DNA of 64,000 nt from assembly GCF_035581345.1 (NCBI RefSeq), contig NZ_CP141608.1:3316501-3380500 (forward strand), read 5' to 3'. The DNA comes from Pseudomonas sp. JQ170C. GTDB taxonomy: Bacteria; Pseudomonadota; Gammaproteobacteria; Pseudomonadales; Pseudomonadaceae. This document shows positions 31,101 through 38,009 of the stretch, one piece after another (the stretch's first letter is position 1; every line of letters starts with the position of its first letter). The translations under genes and the position numbers were made by a program. The notes under the pieces were generated by a model that made no database searches, was not told where the DNA came from, and saw only the letters and a program-made list of their open reading frames with translations.

Positions 31101-33503
31101 GGGGGCACCTTCAACGCCACCCCCGGGGTCAACCCCACCGGCAACGTGCTGGCCAATGACACCGACGTCGATGCCAACGACACCAAGACCGTCAACGGCA
31201 TCCGCACCGGCGCCGAAGCCGCGGGCGGAATCTTCACCGCCGTCACCGGCAGCCAGGTCATCAATGGCCTGTACGGCACCCTGACCATCGGCGCCGATGG
31301 CAACTTCACCTATGTCGTCAACAACAGCCTGGCTGCAGTGCAGGCGCTGAAACAGGGCGAATCGCTGATCGAGCAGTTCACCTACAGCATGCGCGACACG
31401 GCCGGGCCTATCGACACCGCGCAGTTGATCATCACCGTCCAGGGTGCCTGGGACGCCCCGGTGGCCACCAACGACGTGACCGTGGCGGTGGCCGACAACG
31501 GCAACGGCAACAGCGTCAACCCCACAGGTAACGTGCTGCCCAACGACACCGATGTCGACCAGGGCGACCAGAAGCACGTCAGCGCTGTCCGTGCCGGCAA
31601 CGAAGCCGCGGCCGGCCCCCTCGACCCGGTCAATGGCGGCACCAACAACACCAACGGCACCGTGATCACCGGGCTGTACGGCCAACTGATCATCGGTGCC
31701 GACGGCAGCTTCATCTACAACATCGACAGCAGCAACCCGACGGTGCTCGCCCTGGGGCCGCTGCAGTTCCTGCGGGATACCTTCACCTACCAGGTCACCG
31801 ACCTGGGTGGCCTGAACGACCTGGCCGAGCTCAACATCATCATTCGCGGGCGCAACGATGCGCCGGTGGCCAACGATGACGCCGCCACCGCCGTCGAGGC
31901 CGGCGGCCTGGACAACAGCGAGGCCGGCATCAACCCCAGCGGCAACGTCATCACTGACAACGACACCGACGCGGAAGGCGACGTACTGCATGTGATCGGC
32001 ATCAGCACCGGCGCAGGCACGGTGGGTACCGTGGGCAGTACCTTGCGCGGCCTGTACGGTGACCTGACGCTGCATGCCGACGGCAGTTGGCAGTATGTGC
32101 TCGACAACAACCTGGACGTGGTCCAGGCCCTGCGCACCAGCGGCCAGACCCTCACCGACGTGTTCAGCTACACCCTGGTCGACTTCTGGGGCGCATTCGA
32201 CACCGCCCAGCTGACCATCACCGTCGATGGCCGCAACGACACGCCCCACGCCCGGGACAATGGCAGCATCGCCGTGGAAGCCGGTGGCGTGGCCAACGGC
32301 ACCCCGGGCCGCGACGGCGTGGGCAACGTGCTGGGCAACGACACCGATGTCGACAGCGTCGCCAACGGTGAGAGCAAACAGGTGCAAAGCTTCAGCAATG
32401 AAGACGGCCAATCGGTCAGCGCCGGCCAGGTACTGGTCGGTCGCTATGGTCGAATGACGCTCAATGCCGATGGCAGCTACACCTACCTGGTCGACAACAG
32501 CAACCCCACCGTCCAGGCCTTGCGCACCGCCGGCGAGACGTTGTCGGAGACCTTCACCTACCGCATGCGCGATACCACGGGGGCCACGTCCGATGCACGC
32601 CTGACTGTGGTGATCCAGGGTGCCAACGACGCGCCCGTGGCGCAGAACGACAGCGCCGTGGCCATCGACCAGGTGCCCGCACCACAAACCAGCGGCAATG
32701 TGCTGCCCAACGACAGCGATGTGGATGGCAACGACCGCTTGCAGGTGGTTGGCGTGCGCACCGGAGCCGAAGCGGCCAGCGGCAACGCCGGCCTGGTCGG
32801 CCAGCCGCTGCAGGGCCTGTACGGCACACTGATCCTCAACGCCGACGGCAGCTACACCTACAGCATCGACCTGAATAACCCGCAGGTACTGGCAGCCGCC
32901 GGCCTGGGCCAGGTGCTGCAGGACGTCTTCACCTACACCGTGGGCGACCTGGCCGGCGGCCAGGACCTGGCGGAACTGGTCATCACCCTGGACATCGCCG
33001 CGCCGTTCATTCCGGCGCCCGCCGGTGAGTTTTTCAACCGCCCGACCAGTGATCCTTTCAATCGTCTGCCGCTTCCCGATGTGCTCCCGGCGATCTTCAT
33101 TACCCCGGTGGTGGAGCGCGATGCACGGCTCAATGAGCTCTCCAGCTGGGAAACCGGCGGCAGCCGGCTGCGCCTGGCAACGGTGGCCGCGCAGCAGAGT
33201 GAATCCATCGGTGCCGGACTGGGGCTGGTGCAGGGTCAGTTTGTCAGCAACAGCGTGCAGCGCAGCCAGCGCGACAGTGAGCTGGACCTTGCGTGGTTGC
33301 TCGGGCGTCAGGGGCGTACCAGCCTCAGTGCCGATGGGCTGCTCAGCGATCCTTCGGTGTTCACCCTGGACCCGGCGCACCTGACCCAGGGCCCGGCGCA
33401 AAGCGAACCCCCTGCCGAGCCCCGCAACGCGCGTGGTTTTACTGCGCAATTGCACGCCGCCGCACAGCGTTTGTACCCGCACGGGCGTAGCGCACCAGAA
33501 TGA
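22146..33503 (+). CDS. Giant DUF4347 / VCBS-repeat surface protein, putative adhesin
   Basis: The protein has 3785 residues and starts behind a GAGGG site. There is no Sec signal; the N-terminus has the LEPRILFDGAA motif (22-32) common in giant secreted proteins. DUF4347 spans about 72-238, with SHG (127-129) and YGC (169-171). DUF11-like beta-rich repeats run from about 240 to 1855, then a CnaB/SdrD-B-like unit (1859-1980) and a cadherin-like unit (about 1984-2123). Eleven VCBS-type repeats of 120-160 residues follow (about 2125-3617), most opening NDxPVA..DxATAVEAGG and containing YGTLTxxADGSYTY. The tail of about 170 residues has no RTX nonapeptides. It probably serves in attachment or biofilm, exported by the operon at 34.4-40.1 kb (inference). 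Confidence 0.92.
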   Translation: MHGSRGFSPAPHLRPQAQTLALEPRILFDGAAATAAADQQHADTTAPKDDASAHTTPTDAPARSEPAPSAARHLLVLDSRIENKEQLVAQLPSDVTALVVDSSQDGLAAISAALAQLGKVDSIQVLSHGGAGQFTLGNRTITADNIATLAPTLQQWQVNLTQDADIQLYGCNIGAGTAGKTLVTELARWTGADVAASDNDTGNAAAGGDWNLEVRNGTIDQHIALSAVALADFDGLLADAAPTASVPVAGDDVLLGNTFNFTVNFNNTSGQAGYAPFLNIFMPVTGRDGDDGVTFISASYLGQSLVAHAVTFDASGNATHPLAKDASGNFVVLNAGTYGLRAGDQLVVLELPFASVTADQPVIPVQITASLSPLADTAFSDGSPDLVIKTSGGFEFGNDALDNPTGDPSLMQIGTADYTVHPTVLTIDQTLSTPEGETVTGPNFGRTLTVTITPAPGQTLSNVQVTQPLPDNVQVTAITPGPGGVLRSITLHDGTVITDPTGIAAAIAANDIFIDSFTVEYATLSAATDTQVVFYVPEFDANALPVLDPVTGNPVTITVGAPTASGQWAPLDPRDVVAPNTTIDFSGTGDPVQFVAKSITLLKQVGITNDIGQVGVTPGDTLQYTLNLAISDFFAFGKDFFNEGQLVVRDQLSDGQTLVGTPTITVTINGVARTITLVTSTVTNTDGSTSLVFDIAQSLRDAAAVVGGWFNGDLAFDDRLEGAALAVLSYTALVGQSYRPPSGAPHSEINEGDDLGNSAVVEGTLLQDVLNLTGASQSDDSSTVSTVPTRTVDIQILDVNNQPPPANGELRPGDEVTFQLSYDLVTGDYENFKLTAYLPLPLFDVTGITWAVGDQAGQWQIGDGNTNLGGVISVTSANGNSVVFDFGSFVTAGTAGSRIVVRFTLRVGDQPFADQRSLDVLAQSSQQTTLTDRTLISSDIAVIVSVAEPVLNIKHGVVSGSNGTVTNTTGSWNPPGSTGVPFNGTLTDLAAVDGNISGIDGADRLRLVTAIENSGGGGAFDVTTSITLPTGLSFVGGSLANANLQIYRGDGTQLIAGTDYRVIGNQITFLDAGGQATLLAGRNGTAADTSGANLVVISYDVEVSASIEASRSLQSTAILSNYASVDGGSDFTPTDLQDLANQQVAAPEIRKTFADGSLDNGDSSASHTTGSDLVVGESMRYDIIVTLPEGGTQNLRIDDLIPPGMRLDTSFNGGLGYQIITTTAGSGALGANFVGSVVVSGIGGQGGTLGDDGVDARLTFSVSGASADNLTGNNSFVIRLQLVASNVIGNQANKALQNSAQLLYSDPDADTPNGTAPVDRTVALSGGQPTVTLREPTLQVTQQLTSTTGPAGYDEGDPVEFTITISNGTGSSDFNAFDITLLDNLPTEIDNLTLVGVLYQNGATNNGGVDFEIVNGQLRTVSGANIDIAKGGSIVLRISGVINSTAAAEASFDNQAAVQWTSLDGAQAGERTGVDGTLNSGVLNDYQLVSTLIVPVAQAISLSRVGGLPDTAPSNPTDGPVEQVTVGEVIRYRVVVLVPEGNNPNYQIQITLAAGLEFIAPDQLANALRIAFISNGGLTSDANLIIGGTLNIDGNEDSPEALPITPDLSGAAPTGIFDPSRVVIVNNLDGTQTITFNLGNVTNGNGNDDDLEGISLEFNVRVNNEAAAFAGAQLGVSAQEIVNGNARASSDTLFEQVVEPSFTGLDKHISSFDPNPGGSTGTATVQIDFTQNGGLPAFDTQLTDSFAGGSGYTLLSIQINGVTYGPGNLPAGVSFSTTGGVSVNFDQLDVGAQVSVVYQVTLPNAQVIASSDATLTWSSLPEDFTSFAGSSVGADGQPDGERTGSGSGPNQYILHDSAGLGVISGTLWNDTASADSSVTPDGPGLAGQTVILTWAGADGLLDTTADNLQFSTVTDANGQYRFGVLPAGVFRIDVPTGRINYPQPLGDLRVRIDSDASTGLGQINVTLGDAATGTADAGFVEQNDAPVNSLPGTQNGLEDTPLAITGISVGDVDANRDPDSNSRTLTITLTVHDGTLSLSSTPAGVAVGGNNSSTLTLTGNLADLNLALANLMYLGNANFNGTDTLTVFSNDQGNYGDADGDGIPGTPNDALTDQDRLQIILAAVNDTPIAQPDSATAVEAGGTNNNVAGIDPRGNVLTNDTDVDIATNADRLRVISAGTLPTNQQTLPDAGIVVVGGRYGQLVIGTNGSYQYFVDNNNAEVQALRLAGQTVSETFTYVIADLAGATSSTSLTVTIAGANDTPVGVDDDGIAVEAGGVGNATGGQDAVGNVLANDTDVDSVANGETRTVLGIRHLRETAAGVFTDVVPGVATTIDGTFGTLTINADGSYRYVIDNSNTAVQRLVVGDQLIEFFSYRLRDTGGLDDIAQLRIVIQGAHDNPVASDDEAAAQAASTNGNAQESNPTGNVILFPSRPGPIDQAGGNGVDLDVDRTDRPSSQLQVNGVIASTEADYDPLVDTLTTVNTGTTSADGTVINGLYGTLRIGADGSFFYDVDSDNPTVQGLPPGGVLTDVFTYRIVDTAGLTDVAQLTITVRGVNDPPVAQNVIAVATEAGGFNNQSLGVNPSGDATANAFDPDGDPLTVTEIRAGAENQTNPPVAVAVQPGGTQVVGLYGTLTINPDGTYTYVVDNANAAVQALRLSSDLLLERFTYTISDGVGATPETDRAEIIVLIRGQNDNPVANDDTATAVEAGGLNNNLPGQDPRGNVLHQDLPASQLGNDTDVDGGEDASDPIDYGETQAVSSVRTGSETQAGTNGTLGTELRGAYGWLTLNADGSYSYRLDNAMTEVQQLRAGNSLQDLFSYTVIDASGAEDRATLTININGANDTPVARNDIATAIEAGGQGNNIPGSNPSGNVLGNDTDVDAFGETLSVTRVSQGINVGIIGSAFVGTYGTLTLGADGSYTYVLDNNNPQVQALRSAANTLTEAFTYSIRDLAGATSSAQLIIIIQGRDDTPVAVNDTAIAVEAGGTFNATPGVNPTGNVLANDTDVDANDTKTVNGIRTGAEAAGGIFTAVTGSQVINGLYGTLTIGADGNFTYVVNNSLAAVQALKQGESLIEQFTYSMRDTAGPIDTAQLIITVQGAWDAPVATNDVTVAVADNGNGNSVNPTGNVLPNDTDVDQGDQKHVSAVRAGNEAAAGPLDPVNGGTNNTNGTVITGLYGQLIIGADGSFIYNIDSSNPTVLALGPLQFLRDTFTYQVTDLGGLNDLAELNIIIRGRNDAPVANDDAATAVEAGGLDNSEAGINPSGNVITDNDTDAEGDVLHVIGISTGAGTVGTVGSTLRGLYGDLTLHADGSWQYVLDNNLDVVQALRTSGQTLTDVFSYTLVDFWGAFDTAQLTITVDGRNDTPHARDNGSIAVEAGGVANGTPGRDGVGNVLGNDTDVDSVANGESKQVQSFSNEDGQSVSAGQVLVGRYGRMTLNADGSYTYLVDNSNPTVQALRTAGETLSETFTYRMRDTTGATSDARLTVVIQGANDAPVAQNDSAVAIDQVPAPQTSGNVLPNDSDVDGNDRLQVVGVRTGAEAASGNAGLVGQPLQGLYGTLILNADGSYTYSIDLNNPQVLAAAGLGQVLQDVFTYTVGDLAGGQDLAELVITLDIAAPFIPAPAGEFFNRPTSDPFNRLPLPDVLPAIFITPVVERDARLNELSSWETGGSRLRLATVAAQQSESIGAGLGLVQGQFVSNSVQRSQRDSELDLAWLLGRQGRTSLSADGLLSDPSVFTLDPAHLTQGPAQSEPPAEPRNARGFTAQLHAAAQRLYPHGRSAPE

Positions 33504-33512
33504 ATGGTGCTT

Positions 33513-34340
33513 TGTGGATTGTCGGGAAAGGTTGGCTTGGATGGTGATGGTGATGGTGACGGTGACGGTGACGGTGACGGTGTGCTTATCCATTTTGTGT
33601 GGTGGGGCCACTGGCCCCTTCCGCCCTTACGGCGGGTTCCTTTGGCAAACGCCCCAAAGGAACACAAAGGTCTCGCCCCACCAGGGGCCCTACGCTTCGC
33701 TACGGGTCCCCTCACTACGGCGTCGCTACGGGGCATTGCGAGCTACGAGTTGCAAGCAACTCTACGCTTCGCAACTTCGGCCATGGCCGAAGGCGCTTCG
33801 CGCTAGCCCCTCCACGACACCTCCGCTCGGCCCTTCTGGTTAACGGGGCCGGTGGATCAAGATCAAGAGCACAATTCGCTGCGCTCTTGCTTTTGAACCA
33901 CAGTGAGTCAGTAGGCACCGCTCTTTTGTTTTTGTTCTTTTGTTTTTGCTCTTTTGCTCTTTTGCTCTTTTGCTCTTTTGCTTTTGATCTTGCTTTTGAT
34001 CTACCTGCCCCGTTAACCAGAAGGGCCGAGCGTAGGTGTCGTGGAGGGGTGAGTGCGAAGCACCTTCGGCGCTAACCGAAGTCGCGAGACGTAGAGTTGC
34101 TTGCAACTCGTAGGCCGCGATACCCCGTAGCGACACCGGAGTGAGGGGACCCGAAGCGAAGCGTAGGGCCCCTGGTGGGGCGAGAATTTTTTGCTTACTT
34201 TTTTTCGACTGAAAAAAAGTAAGGCGCCGTAAGGGCGCAAAGGTGACTCGGCGCCGCCTTGGCAAATGGATAAGTCCGCGAAAGCCACAAGCCACAAGCT
34301 ACAAAGCTACAAAGCTACAAAGCTACAAAGCTACAAACCC
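33513..34340. repeat. Large palindromic repeat element B
   Basis: This is the second copy of the element at 15776-16645, in the same orientation. It starts 10 bases after the giant-protein stop and ends about 40 bases before the TolC-like gene. The order is the same: hexamer run, CTTATCCATTTTGTGTGG, left arm (about 33600-33840), octamer-like centre, inverted right arm (about 34010-34260), and CTACAAAG units at the end. The left outer hairpin differs from copy A (TTCCTTTGG...CCAAAGGAA). The 877-base gap holds only this element; frames inside look like read-through. Confidence 0.85.
33543..33578. repeat. Hexamer tandem repeat, GGTGAT/GGTGAC x6
   Basis: Two GGTGAT and four GGTGAC units run head to tail, 40 bases after the giant-protein stop, at the left margin of element B. 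Confidence 0.95.
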
Positions 34341-34380
34341 GTGAAGATCCGAATTCACTGCTCTATACAAAGGACTGAAT

Positions 34381-35916
34381 ATGCCCACAAACGCGACCCG
34401 GTTTACGATAACGGCCCTCACTTCAGCCTTGATACTCAGCGCCTGCGCGTCGCTGGAACCCCAGGCCATCACCGAAGAACAGAACCGCCAGCGCATCGTC
34501 GACGACCAGGCCCGCATGTACCGTGACCAAGAACCGGTCACCGCGCCCATCACCTTTTACGAAGCCGCGGCGCGGGCACTGAAATACAACCTCGACTACC
34601 GGCTCAAACTGATGGAAAGCGCCCTGGCCTCAGACCTGCGCGACGTCTCCAGCCACGAAATGCTACCGCGCCTGGTGGCCTCGGCCGGCTATGCCGGACG
34701 AAACAACGACTCAGGCGGCACCTCCATCGGCATCGAGGACCGCGAAGAGAGCTTGCGCCCATCGACCTCCGAAGACCGCTACCGCACACTCTACGGCCTG
34801 GGCCTGAGCTGGAGCCTGCTCGACTTTGGCGTCGCCTACTACCGCACCCAGCAAAAAGCCGACCAGATGCTGATGGCCGACGAACGCCGGCGCAAGGTGG
34901 CGCAGAACGTCCTGCAGGATGTACGCAACGCATATTGGCGCGCACTGGCCGCGCAACGCCTGATGCCTGAAGTGGACAAACTGCTGGCCCGCACCCACCG
35001 CGCCCTGACCCAGGCCCGCGAGGCCGAGAACAAAGGCTTGCTGCCCCGCCAGGAGATCCTCGCCTACCAGCGCGCCCTGCTCGACTCGGTGTACCTGCTC
35101 ACCGTCCGCCGCCAGGACCTGGAATTCGCCCAGGCCGAGCTGTCAGCCTTGATGTCGCTGCCACCCAAGACCCGCATGGTCCTGGCCGACATGCCCGAGC
35201 CGCAACTGCCGCAGATCGGTACCGGTATCGACCAGCTGGAGCTGCTGTCGCTGCAAAACCGCCCGGAGATCATGGAAGAGTGGTACCGCAAGCGGGTCAA
35301 CGAGAAAGACCTGAAGATTGCCAAAGCGCAACTGTGGCCCAACGTCAGCTTCGACTACGGCTACCGCTACGACTCCAACTCGCTGGCCTACAACAGCCAT
35401 TGGAATGCCACCGGCCTGCAGGTGTCGATGAACCTGCTCAAGCTGCTGCAACTGCCCTCGCTCAACGCCGCCCAGCAGTCGCAAGGCAACACCGACGACA
35501 TGCGCCGGGTCGCGCTGTCGATGGCCATCCTCACCCAGGTGCGGGTGGGCGCCTTGCGCTATCAACTGGCACGCCAGGAGGTGACGTTCTCCGATGAAAG
35601 CCTGCGGGTGGACCAGAGCCTGCTCAACTACGCCCAGGCGGCGCAGCGCAACAACCTGGGATCGGAGCTCGAGCTGATCCGCGCCGAAGGTCGCTACCTG
35701 CTCTCGCGCTACCAGCGCGAGGCGGCGTTCTCCAGTGCCCAGGCGGCCTGGGGCCGGCTCTACAACTCCATCGGCCTGGACATCCTGCCGGCCGAGATCG
35801 ACCAGCACGACATCAAGACCCTGGCCAACGAGATCCACCGCACCCTCAATGAACAGGAACAAAAACGCCTGCTCGTCACCCAGCAAGGAACGCCTCATGC
35901 CCAACCGAGCTTGTGA
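34381..35916 (+). CDS. TolC-family outer-membrane lipoprotein of the M50/HlyD exporter
   Basis: This 511-residue protein has a lipoprotein signal: LSAC places the lipid-bearing cysteine at residue 22. Two long helical TolC repeats follow, for example VAQNVLQDVRNAYWRALAAQ and a later VRVGALRYQLARQEV. TolC proteins form the outer-membrane tunnel of tripartite exporters. It is the first gene of a four-gene operon with overlapping or abutting genes. Only element B separates it from the giant surface-protein gene, so it probably serves that protein. Expression from its own promoter within or after element B is possible; I could not locate one. Confidence 0.92.
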   Translation: MPTNATRFTITALTSALILSACASLEPQAITEEQNRQRIVDDQARMYRDQEPVTAPITFYEAAARALKYNLDYRLKLMESALASDLRDVSSHEMLPRLVASAGYAGRNNDSGGTSIGIEDREESLRPSTSEDRYRTLYGLGLSWSLLDFGVAYYRTQQKADQMLMADERRRKVAQNVLQDVRNAYWRALAAQRLMPEVDKLLARTHRALTQAREAENKGLLPRQEILAYQRALLDSVYLLTVRRQDLEFAQAELSALMSLPPKTRMVLADMPEPQLPQIGTGIDQLELLSLQNRPEIMEEWYRKRVNEKDLKIAKAQLWPNVSFDYGYRYDSNSLAYNSHWNATGLQVSMNLLKLLQLPSLNAAQQSQGNTDDMRRVALSMAILTQVRVGALRYQLARQEVTFSDESLRVDQSLLNYAQAAQRNNLGSELELIRAEGRYLLSRYQREAAFSSAQAAWGRLYNSIGLDILPAEIDQHDIKTLANEIHRTLNEQEQKRLLVTQQGTPHAQPSL

Positions 35917-36679
35917 ATCTGCCGTGATGATTCTGCTGTCGCTCGCCACTGCCCTGCCCGCCTGGGCCGAAGACGCCCCCCAGGCGCCCCTGGTGCCGCC
36001 GCCCCTGGATGAGGCCGCGGCCATTCGCGTGTTGCTGGCCCCTGAGCTGGAAACCACCTTGTCGAGCCAGATGGCCGGCACCCTGACCGAGCTGCGCGGC
36101 AGCTTCGGCCAGCGCGTGGCCAAGGCAGCCCCGCTGGCACGCTTCAATTGCAGCGAAGCCCAGGCCCGGGCCAAGGTGGCCGCCGCCGAGCTGGCCATGG
36201 CCCGGCAGAACCTGGATGCCAAGAGAAACCTGCGCAAACTCGATGCCGTGGGCGATCTGGAAGTGTCCATGGCCAATACCGAAGTGCAGAAGGCCGACGG
36301 CGCCCAGGCCATGGCCGCCGCGCAAACCGGCTATTGCCAGGTGCTGGCGCCGTTTGCCGGGCGAGTGGCCAAGGTCCATGTAAAGCCCTACCAGACCGTG
36401 AGTGCCGGCACGCCGCTGTTCGACCTGGTCAGCGATGGCGACCTCAAGGTGCGCCTGAACGTGCCCTCCACCCGCTTGAAGAACCTCAAGCCCGGCATGC
36501 CCCTGGAGGTGAATATCGTTGAGACCGGCAAGCAGTACCCGGCGCATATCAGCGTCATCAATGCCCGGGTCGATGCCGTGGCGCAGACCGTCGAGCTCGA
36601 AGCCCAGCTCGATAACAAGTACCCCGAATTGATTGCCGGCATGAGCGGCACGGCGCGGTTCCCCGATGACCATGAGTGA
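35897..36679 (+). CDS. HlyD/RND-type periplasmic adaptor subunit
   Basis: This is a 260-residue adaptor with an N-terminal Sec signal (about residues 1-24, ending LPAWAED). The barrel-sandwich halves are SSQMAGTLTELRGSFGQRVAKAAPLARF and, after a helical hairpin, QVLAPFAGRVAKVHVKPYQ. A beta-barrel segment with LFDLVSDGDLKVRLNVPS follows. It is small for the family and has no membrane anchor after cleavage. The ATG follows AAGGAACGCCTC and overlaps the TolC gene by 20 bases. In tripartite exporters such proteins bridge the inner-membrane part and TolC. It is one of three HlyD-type proteins in this operon. Confidence 0.9.
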   Translation: MPNRACESAVMILLSLATALPAWAEDAPQAPLVPPPLDEAAAIRVLLAPELETTLSSQMAGTLTELRGSFGQRVAKAAPLARFNCSEAQARAKVAAAELAMARQNLDAKRNLRKLDAVGDLEVSMANTEVQKADGAQAMAAAQTGYCQVLAPFAGRVAKVHVKPYQTVSAGTPLFDLVSDGDLKVRLNVPSTRLKNLKPGMPLEVNIVETGKQYPAHISVINARVDAVAQTVELEAQLDNKYPELIAGMSGTARFPDDHE

Positions 36680-38009
36680 ATCGCCGCCGCTCAACCTGCT
36701 GCTACAGCTGGGGGCCCTGCGCGATCGTGCCTTGCAGGCCGACTCGCTCAATGCCTTGAGCTTCTCCATGGCCAACGACTTGTACCCGCTGCTGGCGTTC
36801 CACCAGGCCCTGGTGTTCGCCCAGCAGGGCAAGCGTCTTGAGCTGCTGCAGGTGTCGGGCCTGACCCGCCCCAGCGAAGACTCGCCCTACCTGGTGTGGC
36901 TGCAGCGGGCCAGCCGCTGGATCGCCAGCCAAGTGCCCGACGCGGCCCCCGTGTGGCTGACCCGCAGCAGCGTGCAGCCGCCCACTGATGTCGCCGACGG
37001 CTGGGATGAATGGTGGCCCGAGGGGCTGTGGTGCCTGCCGGTACATGATCGCGACGGGCAACGCCTAGGGCTGTTGCTGCTGTTGCTGGAGCAGGCGCCG
37101 CCGGCGGTGATGCAGCAGGCCGTGCCTACCCTGCTCGACACCTGGGGTTACTGCTGGACAGCACTGACGCGCCAGCGCCGGCTGCTGTCCTGGCGCCTGA
37201 GTCGGCGCCAGGGGTTGCTGCTGTTGGCGGCCCTCGGGCTGCTGTTGCTGGTGCCGGTACGCCAGAGCGCATTGGCGCCGGCGGAAATCGTCTCGCGCCA
37301 GGCGCAGATCATCAGTTCACCCATTGATGGCGTCATCGACCAGATCCAGGTACGGCCCAACCAGGTGGTCGACGTCGGGACGCCGTTGTTTTCCCTCGAT
37401 GAAACCACCCTGCGCAGCCGCGCCGAAGTACTGGGCAAGGAAGTCGCGGTGGCCGATGCCGAACTGTCGGCCGCCAGCCAGCGCGCCTTCGACAACCCGC
37501 AAAGCAAGGGCGAACTGACCCTGCTCGAAGGCCGCGCGCGCCAGCGCCGGGCCGAGCTGGCAGCGGTCCAGGCCCAGCTCAAGCGCACCCGGGTACTGGC
37601 GCCGCGCGCGGGCGTTGCGGTGTTCAGCGACCCCAACGACTGGCTGGGCAAACCGGTGGTCACCGGCGAACGCATCATGCAGGTGGCCGACCCAGCGCAA
37701 CCGGCGATGCTCATCCAGTTGCCGGTGGCCGACGCCATTGCCCTGGAACCCGGGGCCGAGGTGACGCTGTTTCTGACCGCCTACCCGCTGACGCCGCTCA
37801 AGGGCAAGATCCTCGAGACCAGCTACCAGGCCCGCAGTACCGATGACAACGTGGTCGCCTATCGGCTGCTGGCGAGCATCGACGAAGCCTCGGAGCATGC
37901 CCGCCTGGGCCTGCACGGCACCGCCAAGCTGTATGGTGGCCGGGTGATGCTCGGCTATTACCTGCTGCGTCGCCCGATTGCGGCGGTCCGTGCCTGGAGC
38001 GGCCTGTAA
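36666..38009 (+). CDS. Membrane-anchored HlyD protein with cytoplasmic sensor-like N-terminus
   Basis: The protein has 447 residues from the ATG at 36666; the ATG two codons later is equally possible. Residues 1-170 are soluble and look GAF-like (SMANDLYPLLAFHQALVFAQ, then LWCLPVHDRDGQRLGLLLLL). One membrane segment follows (about 183-198). The HlyD part then starts with APAEIVSRQAQIISSPIDGV, has a helical hairpin and RTRVLAPRAGVAVF, and ends after a beta-barrel domain. The gene overlaps both neighbours. An inner-membrane adaptor with a cytosolic regulatory domain is unusual for type I secretion. The GAF assignment is tentative. Confidence 0.87.
   Translation: MTMSESPPLNLLLQLGALRDRALQADSLNALSFSMANDLYPLLAFHQALVFAQQGKRLELLQVSGLTRPSEDSPYLVWLQRASRWIASQVPDAAPVWLTRSSVQPPTDVADGWDEWWPEGLWCLPVHDRDGQRLGLLLLLLEQAPPAVMQQAVPTLLDTWGYCWTALTRQRRLLSWRLSRRQGLLLLAALGLLLLVPVRQSALAPAEIVSRQAQIISSPIDGVIDQIQVRPNQVVDVGTPLFSLDETTLRSRAEVLGKEVAVADAELSAASQRAFDNPQSKGELTLLEGRARQRRAELAAVQAQLKRTRVLAPRAGVAVFSDPNDWLGKPVVTGERIMQVADPAQPAMLIQLPVADAIALEPGAEVTLFLTAYPLTPLKGKILETSYQARSTDDNVVAYRLLASIDEASEHARLGLHGTAKLYGGRVMLGYYLLRRPIAAVRAWSGL

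Noticed and set aside
22146..33503. Giant protein considered a LapA-type RTX adhesin
   Set aside because: No RTX nonapeptides are visible near the C-terminus and no lapBCE-like ABC system or LapG/LapD genes are adjacent.
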